NCBI GenBank assembly: GCA_033725935.1
Contig: MU867061.1
Span: 992,001-1,056,000 of the forward strand
Source of the DNA: Cladorrhinum sp. PSN259
Taxonomy: Eukaryota; Ascomycota; Sordariomycetes; Sordariales; Podosporaceae
Length of the DNA stretch: 64,000 bases
Direction: 5' to 3'
Part shown: in pieces, positions 56,319 through 64,000 of the stretch
Layout: the number at the start of each line of letters is the position of its first letter
Position numbering within the stretch: the first letter of the stretch is position 1
Program-made: the position numbers and the translations under genes
The notes under the pieces: generated by a model
Seen by the model: the letters and a program-made list of their open reading frames with translations, nothing else
Database searches by the model: none
Told to the model about the DNA's origin: nothing

Positions 56319-56618
56319 TCAAACCTGGAAGCAACAAATTAAGACGACCTTGGATGCAGGTGTACCACAACAGATATTGCATATTTCTGAAAGTGGTGCC
56401 TTCTCAATTTCTGCAGTCGCCGCAGGCAACGAAGAAGACGGTATCTCTGTAGACTGCGGAGATTGGATTTCAACGTTTCGAAGGCCGTGGTACTCTTCGT
56501 GCGCGATTTCGCCGTGGTGGGTGATGCCAACTGCGAGGCCGGGTGCTCCTGAGACCTCGCAAAGAGAGTTCCTCAGTGGTTTCAGCTGATCGAAGGCGTT
56601 GTTTTTCGTGGCTTCCAA
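56319..56618 (-). pseudogene. Beta-lactamase-like (serine hydrolase) relic
   Basis: The first ~45 codons read FDQLKPLRNSLCEVSGAPGL, then AVGITHHGEIAHEEYHGLRNVE, which resembles the N-terminal part of the class C beta-lactamase / LACTB-type hydrolases found in many fungi. After that the expected SxxK region is not in the same frame: another frame shows DTVFFVACGD-like residues, consistent with a frameshift. No downstream catalytic motifs are present. I read it as a truncated, frameshifted remnant. Confidence 0.45.
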
Positions 56619-56891
56619 CGAGGTTTTACTTTAGATAGGCGTTAAATAAACAACAACTAGATCCCGCAATGGAGATCTCTAATTTAATTGTGTAGAAGAG
56701 AAATGTGCTACAGCACCTGCACCGTGTTTTTCAAAAACCCCGAGAGTATTCCAACCAAATGCCATACAGTGTCTTACCCACAGTGCATTGAAAAGGGGGA
56801 GCGGTGGGATGGAAGACTTTCCATAGCGGTAAAGATACTCCAAATCTCTATTCAACTCTAGGCTCCACATTTTTCCTGCCAGTCTGTTCTA

Positions 56892-59422
56892 TCAAGACTT
56901 GACAAGTCTAGCATCTTCGTCGCTTTCTTCTTCACTCTCTTCCTCCTCTTCTTCATCCTCCTCCTCCTCCTCCCCCTCCTCTTCCTCTTCTTCGTCATTT
57001 TCCTCCTCTTCATCATCATCATCTTCTTCCTCCTCTTCCTCCTCACTCTCCTCTTCTTCTGCAACCTCCGCCCCCTTTTCATTCAACCCTTCATCCTCGG
57101 CCAACCAATCATCAAGAGTCTTGACACCAACTCCATTAGCAGCAGCCACATTTTCCCTCGTTGAGACAGATGAGGAAACGGATGACGACCTTCCTCCACC
57201 AGAAAGGTCCACAATCCTCTCCGACGTAGGGGTAGGCACACTTCCTCTCCCGCCATACTTTTCTTCCCCTTCACGATCCCTCAATCTTGGATCTGGTTCC
57301 TGACCCTTTTCAACCCACTCCGGCAAATCCTCGTACCCCTTAAGCCCATGAATGCCACCTCCACCAGCCAAAACCAGGGCAGCAGAACCCAAAGTAAACC
57401 CCTTTCTCGTTTCTGATGGGCTTGGCGCCTGAGGAGCGGGTTTAGGGGCCAGAAGCATCAAGGTTGCCAGTTGAGGGACGGCAAGCAGCGATTTATACAA
57501 TCTCGCTCGGTCACGGAGATCATACGAGGTATCGTACCTCGCCAAAAGCATTACATAGCTCCAGAGTTTGGCGATAGGGTGGTCATCATCTTCAAGAAGC
57601 TTCGGTCCAGCCGGAGGTGGTACTGCCGTGGAGTTGGATGCCTCCTCAATTTGTCGATTGATGTAATGCAAATAAACCTTCGCTCCCAGCAAGACAATCT
57701 GTCGTTTCGCAACTTCAGATTCGGAGGGAAAATCCTTCAGGAGGATGCGAAGAACGTCGGCAGCGATGTTGTCCTCACCGTTGAGACCAGAAAACTCGCC
57801 AACCAACCAAATAATGGTGGCGCGCGCCTGAGGATCCGTTGCAGAGTCGAGATTCTTTGCCAGCCTGACTACTGTCGCGACATGAGCGGTTGGATCTTGT
57901 TGAATGAGGTGGCGGATGACAGTCAAACTTTCGGCGGCCAAGGTGCCATCCAGACTGGTGATCTGATCTAGTAGGAGACGAAGACACCTTGGTGCCGTGG
58001 CAGCATCTGTTTGCGCGCACCTTCCAATGGCCCTTACTGCTTCCTTGATTAGACTCCGATCAGAACCTCGGCTAAAGTGTTCCAACTCGTTGAGAATGAG
58101 GCTCTTGATGTGCGGTGGCGCGTGAGGAAAGATCAGAGCAAGTACTTCTAGCTTGAGCTCCCATACAGGTTGCGCGTCGGTAGCGCGGACGAGGAAATGT
58201 GTGGCGTATTTGACGAAACTGGCGGGATAATTAAGACATATCGAGACAATGTTGTACAGTGCTATTTGCTCTGTATCCTGTGCGCCTCGGAGAAGTGCAA
58301 TCAGGGGACCAATGGCACTCTGAACATATGTAGGAGTCCCGACCGCAGAGTAGCATCTTGCAACGGCGACAACGACTGCTGAGTTCCGAGATTGGAGTAG
58401 AGGCCTGATGCTGTTGAGAAGAAGTTCGAGATCCGCATCGAGGATTACAATCTCCTCATCCCCTTCAGAACCAGGCTTTGCCACCTCGCCATAGAACTCA
58501 TCGGCGGCATTCTCCTTGGCTTTCCTTGACCTTGTCCTCCTGGGGAAACACTTTCTCGCGTAGACGGTCAGTAGGCGCAACGTCGAGAGCTGACTCCACT
58601 CGTCCATGTCCACAATCATCTTGACCAGGTTTCGGTAGTGTTTGTGAATCATGTCTATGCTCTTAGGACAGACCTCCAGGAACGCCGTTACAGCGGCGCC
58701 GGCCACGTAATACTGTTTGTCTCCAAGCAGCGTCGACAGGTATTCGAGGAGTTGGGGCAATTGTGAGGGATCGAGTCTGTAACATTTGGGTATCGCCAAG
58801 GCAGCAGCACGTCGAACGTACGGACTCATGTCTCCGGCCCCCTTCCTGATTGCCAATGAAACAATTTGACTGATAACCGGTACGCGTATTCCAGACATGG
58901 TTCGCAAGGCCAGCGCTCTAACTTGAGGGTTCGTATCGGACAGCGACTTTTGGATGGTGTTGATGGACAAAAGGGCGAGGTCGGGCTCTTGTTCGGCATG
59001 GTGTATTAGATATATGTAGACCAGCTTCTTGATTTCGAAGTTTGGTGATGCGACATTCTTTACGACAGAGGAAAATAGGGGCAATGTTTTTTGCGAGCGG
59101 TACATCATCTGAAGATGGGGAAGGCAGAGAGGTCAATGGCAGTCCAAAGCAGATAGCGATTCGAAGAAGCGACGTACAGAGATGACTCGCCGCAATCCAT
59201 CCAACACTTCGCGCTCATTTCGACTGTCGAGGAGCTTCTTTATCTGGGTTCGATCAAGGGGTTTGGAGGAGCTTCGAGAGCTTCGGGCGGCCGAGGCGGC
59301 ATCGAGAGTGAGCTCTCGAGCTATCAACAGGCGGGGGGTCAGTATTGATGGTGCATAGCTTCTTAGCGGTTTCAGAGCCCACCATTCTCCAATAGAGTCG
59401 ATATCCGAGCTATCGATTCCAT
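56892..59422 (-). CDS. apl6: AP-3 complex subunit beta
   Basis: Three exons, 59422-59383, 59320-59178 and 59108-56892, give 799 residues. The start MESIARISTLLENA and RELTLDAASAARSS lead into the adaptin N-terminal solenoid: MMYRSQKTLPLFSSVVKNVASPNFEIKKLVYIYLIHHAE, NTIQKSL, ALRTMSGIRV and YVRRAAALAIPKCYRLD. These are standard for beta-adaptins and closest to AP-3 beta. The C-terminus is a ~75-residue hinge-like tract almost entirely of Glu and Asp. There is no appendage (ear) domain after it. AP-3 sorts cargo from Golgi/endosomes to the vacuole. Confidence 0.9.
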
Positions 59423-59934
59423 GATGTGTTGGTTTGTGGTTGCACACACCGAGACAGACAGACGCCGTTGATCTGGATTGTGGCGGCGGGACGGACAGCG
59501 CTGAGTGAAGTGACGTGACCAGGCTGCCAGGGCTGGGGATGTTGGCGGCGGGGTGGACACGCTATGCAGCTAAACCCATCCGATGTTCCAAGCGGGGCAG
59601 ATGTGGGTCACGATCTCTCAGTCTCGGGTCGGTCCGTCCAAGTCCACTGAGACTTTGATCTCGCAGATGATCGGAACCTCTCACCATAGTCGCAGTTCGG
59701 AAGCGGTACCTGGGTGCATGGAGATTTCCATTTGTGGGAACTGAGGCAGTGAGCCGGTATCCTTGGTGTAGCCCTGTGAGATGTGTTGGACGAAAAACCT
59801 CCAGATTAATTACAGTTTTACAGACAAGGGTTTATGCTTTCTTTTACGTCTTCAAGACAAGCTCACACCCCCCTCACACAACATCATCGTCTCGCATCAC
59901 ATAGGCACCTAACGTAATCAAGCCGCTGATCCCA
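59423..59934. other. Intergenic, divergent promoter
   Basis: About 0.5 kb between the AP-3 beta start and the next plus-strand gene; nothing specific seen. Confidence 0.4.
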
Positions 59935-60648
59935 ATGATGGAACCCGTCCTTCTCACTCAACCCCTCTCACCGTGCTACCTCTTCAGTCAAATAATACAC
60001 TCCCCTTTCGCCTACCCCTATCCAACCACTCTCCTCATCTGCGGTCTCACCCAGGCAGACTTCCTGTCCGCCCTCGCACAAGACATCCTCGCCAGCAACT
60101 CACCAGACTCAAAAGAACTACTCTCACCCCCCTCGCTAGCCCAGCTATCCACAACCCGCCACGTCCGAACCCTCTTCATACCGACCGTGTCTCACCTCCG
60201 TGCCCTCTTATCCGTCTTTTCCATCCACGACAGCAAGGTCCCACCACCACCACCACCTTTTATATCACCACAACCACAACATCAAACTAATAGTATTACT
60301 ACTGCTCCACCACTATTACTTGCATACAACTTCATTTCGTCACACAGAGACACGAGCGAGTGGAGCATCCAAGGAATAAGTGGCACCGCCGCCGTGCTGG
60401 TGGAAGCAGCAAGAAGGGAGGGACTCAAAGCGGTCATTGTTGACTCTGCTGCGGTTGACTTGAACGAAAAGATCCCGGTGTTGAGTGGAAGTTCGAGACG
60501 GATTCTGGGCGGTAAAGATGCAGCATCAGGAGGAGGCTGGACCGGAAGAACGGCGGAGTTGAACAAGGTTATGAGACGGTGGTTTCGTTTGCGAGAAAAC
60601 CTGGATACGGTAACATGCACCGTACATGGTACTGGCGTTGGGAGGTAG
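59935..60648 (+). CDS. Conserved-looking hypothetical protein
   Basis: Intronless, 237 residues with ATG at 59935. It starts MMEPVLLTQPLSPCYLFSQIIHSPF and has a hydrophobic strand TTLLICGLTQADFLSALAQDI. A poly-Pro stretch (KVPPPPPPF) follows, then WSIQGISGTAAVLVEAARREGLKAVIVDS and a basic C-terminal segment (RRWFRLRENLDTVTC). The alternation of strands and helices suggests a compact alpha/beta, possibly degenerate RecA-like, fold, but there is no Walker A motif. I do not recognise the family. Strong codon-position regularity supports a real gene. Confidence 0.6.
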   Translation: MMEPVLLTQPLSPCYLFSQIIHSPFAYPYPTTLLICGLTQADFLSALAQDILASNSPDSKELLSPPSLAQLSTTRHVRTLFIPTVSHLRALLSVFSIHDSKVPPPPPPFISPQPQHQTNSITTAPPLLLAYNFISSHRDTSEWSIQGISGTAAVLVEAARREGLKAVIVDSAAVDLNEKIPVLSGSSRRILGGKDAASGGGWTGRTAELNKVMRRWFRLRENLDTVTCTVHGTGVGR

Positions 60649-60978
60649 GTAGGTCAACATAAACCAGCATTTTGAAACAACTTGGTCAACCGGCGGAAAC
60701 TTCATGAATTTTATGTCTACTGTGACATTTTCTTCTCTTCTGTCTCCTTTCTCGGGATACAAAAGGGTCCCTTCCCTATTCCGTTCAACATGCTAAGTAC
60801 GATGCTGTGGGAACAACAAAAAATATTCTACGTTTTACTCCCAACGCCAACTCCGTCCCGTGGTATTCTGCATTACTGAACCTGTACCCAAACACACAAA
60901 AGCCCCAACCCAAAACTGACATTACCGCGTTACGGACATTACAAACACACACGCCCAACAAATAATCAGCGAGCATCT
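60649..60978. other. Intergenic between convergent genes
   Basis: 330 bp of 3' flanks. Confidence 0.4.
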
Positions 60979-62452
60979 TCAAAGCGCCTGCTCCATCTCG
61001 GTGATGTACAACTTGATATGAGCCTCCATCTTGAGGTACTCATCATAAGCAGCATGCACCTCGTTCTCAATATTTTCCTTGAGATCAAGCATCTGCAGAG
61101 ATAAAACGAGTCAGCAACATTCCACTACCATAATAAACGAAACAGAAAGAAAAAAAAAGAACCCATACCTTCTTCTCGATCTGCTCAATCCTAACCCTCC
61201 GTCTCTCAATATCCTTCCCCTTCTCCGACCTCTCCTCCGTCAGCTTCTTATGCACGGCCCTCAGCTCCTCCATGCTTTCCTTTGCTCTCTGCGCCTTCTC
61301 TTTACTCGAGGCCCTCAAGGTCTCTGTCCTCTCAGTCCACTTGGCCAGCTGCCTCTGCAAGAGGGCCTCCGTCCGTTCGACCTCGCGTACATTAGCCCCG
61401 CGCTCCGTAAGCGCATCCCGCTGTTTAGCGTTCTTGGCGTTCTCTTCCTCTTCCTTGGACAACTCCACCGCGATGTCTTCAAGCAGCTTGATACATGCGG
61501 CTACGTCGCTTGACACGACCGCAAACGAATCCGAAGAGGTCTGTAAAGCGCGCGCTCGACGGTCTAGGGAGTCAATGTGCGCTTTGTCGTTCGCTAGGGT
61601 GTTGCCCAGTTCTGCGAGGCTGGATTGCAGGGCGGAAGGTGATTGTAAAGTGTAAGGTCGTAACTTTGCGCTCTCTTGTTTGAGTGCAATCTTGGTGGCT
61701 GTTTTCTCCTCCAACTCGGCGGCGAGCTCGCCCTTTTTGTCTTTGGCTTCTTCCAAGCGCTCTGCTACCTTCTCTTGGTTCTTGCGGAGCTCGAGGAGAC
61801 GGTTCTTGAGGTCATTGTTTCGTCGTGTCTTTTCTGCCACTTGGACCTCCATTTGTTTCCTGTTGAACTTCATATCTTCGAGTTGCTGCTCCATGTTTTG
61901 GTTGTCTTGGTATAGCTGCTCGATTCGCGTCTTTGTCTGTTCGGCGCGGTTGCAGTGTTCGTCGATTACGCTCGTCTGACTCTCACGAAACCGTACAAAG
62001 TTGATCACGTAGCTGAAGATTTTGACGAGACGGTCGTGGGTGGGCTTGTAGAGATCGATGAAGCTGAAATCGGTGACGCCGCAGTCAAACATGAGTTTTC
62101 GTAAGGACATGAAGAAGCCCATGAGGTTGCGGGTGTCTGGTGGCATCAATGAGTCTCCAAAGTCACTGCAAATGTCCTCGGCTGCTGCGCGCATCGCCGG
62201 TTCGACTGTTGTCCTCGTCTTGTTCATAAGAAGCTCGCCGAACCATTCAAAGATCATTTGTACCTGGATTGGATTTGGCTTCTGCAGGTCGGGAATCGTG
62301 AAGGAAACGCCCATTTCGTTGATACATCCTACGATCTCGTGGTCTGGTAGGCGCATGTTGGCGTATGCTGCTTCTTCCTCCTTTTTGCGCTGCCGTGACT
62401 GCGGCGCCACGGGCGGCGGGGGCATCATGGACATTCGTTTGTTGTACGACAT
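60979..62452 (-). CDS. nuf2: Kinetochore protein NUF2
   Basis: Two exons, 62452-61169 and 61092-60979, with a 76-bp intron give 465 residues, typical for Nuf2. The N-terminal CH-like domain is recognised by RLPDHEIVGCINEMGVSFTIPDLQKPNP, MIFEWFGELLM and LYKPTHDRLVKIFSYVINFVRFRE. The remaining ~300 residues are almost continuous coiled coil rich in Glu, Lys and Leu. The last exon continues the coil and ends with KLYITEMEQAL. Nuf2 pairs with Ndc80 in the NDC80 complex that binds microtubules. The frame extends upstream of 62452 but without conserved sequence. Confidence 0.92.
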
Positions 62453-62902
62453 TTTGACGGTATTGCTATCTGTCACCGGCAGTGTCGTGTAGGTCGAGAC
62501 CGTGGAATGCGGCGGGATCGCGTTGCTGAAAATGGCGGTCGTAGTCTTGAAATGCGACAACGCTTTGGATAATTTGGGTGGAGTGTTGACGAAACTGGCG
62601 GGGCAGCTTCCACGTTGCTCGGGAAACTGGCTGCCAAGAGAAAGTGCCTGTTGATGAATTTCCAGAACCCTAACCCGTACATCCACCATTAACAACACCA
62701 CTTGTTGACAACCCCTTAATGACTATAAATGATCCCTTTAAAAGATATTGGGTTGCTCTAGAAGGGAAAATAATGAATGTTGTAATTCATGGGTATATCC
62801 ACCTTAGCAACACATATTGATACCACCCGCGATCCCTACCCCCCCCCCTCCACCTCAACGTAACGGACGGTCACTGCTCACACCATCTGCCCTAAACCAC
62901 CC
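62453..62902. other. Intergenic: NUF2 promoter
   Basis: About 0.45 kb; a short C-run near 62839. Nothing else recognised. Confidence 0.4.
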
Positions 62903-63657
62903 CTATACGCTATGTTCCCTTTTCTTTGGTTTCTTTGGTATAGACTTGCACTCCCTCCGTCCCAGAAGTATCCTCCTCGCCAAAAACAACTCATTAGGAC
63001 ACTCGCCCGCTTCCATTTCCTCTCGACCATCATCCCCCTTCCAGGAATTGGACCCCCCCTTACTCCCTTCAGCCGGTTCAAGTCTACCCCCTCTATTCCT
63101 CCCTTTCCCATCCTTCTTCATCACAATCCTGCCAACCGCCGCCCCCGTCCCTCGTCCCTTCAACCGCATCATCCTCCCCAAAAACCCAGGCGGCGGTCCA
63201 AGTTCATAACCCTTGACAATTTCGCATCCATTTCCCTGCCATTCATGCTATTATTTCTCTCCCAAACATCAGTATTTTACTTATAAAAAAAAATAAAAAA
63301 GTTGGTGATGATACTTACACCTTCACAAAACTCAATAAACTCCTTCTTGCTGCTCCACTCGGCCAATCCTGTGCTTCTTCTCGTGTCTTGTGCCGATTCC
63401 ATGGTCGGCCAGAGCGCAAAGGTGGCGAGGAGGAAAGTCAGGATAGTTAAAAGTTTGAAGAGTACGGGCCCCGCGCGATTACAGTGTGCTTTCAGGACTG
63501 AATAGATGGTGTTTTGCTGAGGGAGACAGGATTCACTGGTTGTAGGTAATCGTGATGGTGGTGGTGATGGTGGTGATGTATCATCACAGCAACTTTCGAT
63601 CTCAAGTTCTGAAAGTGTTGCTTTTGGTTTACCAATATGACGAGTGGAAGAAGGCAT
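62903..63657 (-). CDS. Small single-pass membrane protein, hypothetical
   Basis: Two exons, 63657-63319 and 63247-62903, joined by a 71-bp intron (GTAAGT, CTGATG branch, AATAG), give 227 residues with closed phases. The N-terminal cytosolic-like part is Ser/Pro-rich (MPSSTRHIGKPK, SPPSPPPSR). One transmembrane helix follows (FKLLTILTFLLATFALW, about residues 68-84) and after it STGLAEWSSKKEFIEFCEG-HEWQGNGCEIVKGYELGPPPGF. The C-terminus is very basic (Arg/Lys/Gly-rich). No family recognised; the spliced region GLAEWSSKKEFIEFCE looks conserved in type. Confidence 0.6.
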
Positions 63658-64000
63658 GATTGCTCAATGGTACCACGAATATTGGGCACGAATGGGGTTT
63701 AACGGACTGCTGGTGAAGGAGTATAATGTTTCCCTCATCAGCCATGTTTTCTACCTACCGAGCTTTTACGACTAGGCAAACCCTGTTTCATGATGCCGCG
63801 TCAGTTGGTTTCTGCTCAGCCTCCCCATCCTATAATGGAACTATTGTCACATGATGAATGCAGGGGTTAGAGAAGGCTATGGCCGACTGACAATATTGTT
63901 GATGATACATATGATACGGACTACTCGGAATCAACACAGCCTTATATGTCTCTTCAGAATCTGCGAGGCTACCCATAAGCCAATTTGTTGCCGCGTAAGG
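63658..64000. other. Right-edge flank
   Basis: 343 bp without a supported feature; likely promoter of the membrane-protein gene. Confidence 0.4.

Larger units (their letters stand above)
55003..56891. other. Gene-poor interval with decayed gene fragments
   Basis: Contains an orphan 124-residue frame (55603-55977) and a beta-lactamase-like relic (56319-56618), both on the minus strand. Other frames have no features. Confidence 0.5.

Noticed and set aside
56899..57303. Serine-rich plus-strand ORF
   Set aside because: Antisense of the acidic GAA/GAG tract of AP-3 beta, which reads as poly-Ser on the other strand.
1..64000. CRISPR arrays, operons, phage or bacterial insertion sequences
   Set aside because: Short introns, monocistronic layout and eukaryotic gene families show a fungal nuclear genome; no regular spacer-repeat arrays seen.

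Overview
The window looks like nuclear DNA of a filamentous ascomycete (Pezizomycotina, probably Sordariomycetes). Genes are monocistronic and separated by 0.3-2.3 kb spacers. They are interrupted by short introns (about 50-90 bp) with GTAAGT/GTATGT-type donors, CTRAC/CTRAT branch sites and AG acceptors. Several products are typical of this group: a BLI-3-like flavoprotein, an RGS-LOV photoreceptor, a fungal SLATT protein, an Msc2-type zinc transporter and an AMC-1/CRC1-type carnitine carrier. All gene models were spliced by eye; the exon phases close in every multi-exon model listed as a full CDS.

Layout. 1-11.2 kb: the 5' part of an ABCC transporter (runs off the left edge), a Cys-rich single-pass membrane protein, a small SRPBCC protein and a 1012-residue SF1 helicase with tandem repeats in its promoter. 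11.2-15.9 kb: a gene-poor, repeat-marked stretch with two orphan ORFs, a tRNA T-arm-like remnant and a small spliced His/Cys-rich gene. 15.9-24.7 kb: a mitochondrial-type NAPE-PLD (Fmp30-like), the RGS-LOV protein and a secreted GH92 mannosidase. 25.6-34.6 kb: an F-box-like protein, BLI-3, diphthine synthase (DPH5), an E2 ubiquitin-conjugating enzyme and ALG1. 35.8-44.5 kb: a zinc CDF transporter, the carnitine carrier and a TFIIIC zinc-finger subunit. 45.5-51.7 kb: a SLATT protein, a methyltransferase, a GH27 alpha-galactosidase, an assembly gap flanked by G and C homopolymers, and a 3-hydroxyacyl-CoA dehydrogenase. 53.1-64 kb: a six-exon gene with two copies of a zinc-finger-like module, decayed gene fragments including a beta-lactamase-like relic, the AP-3 beta subunit, an orphan protein, kinetochore NUF2 and a small membrane protein.

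The genes do not form an evident pathway or secondary-metabolite cluster. Most are conserved housekeeping loci (glycosylation, diphthamide, RNA polymerase III, vesicle coats, kinetochore) with islands of orphan or decayed sequence between them. The most distinctive items are the RGS-LOV photoreceptor, the GATCGA cluster upstream of the BLI-3 gene, the duplicated CX4CX12HX4H protein, the His/Cys-rich microprotein and the SLATT protein.
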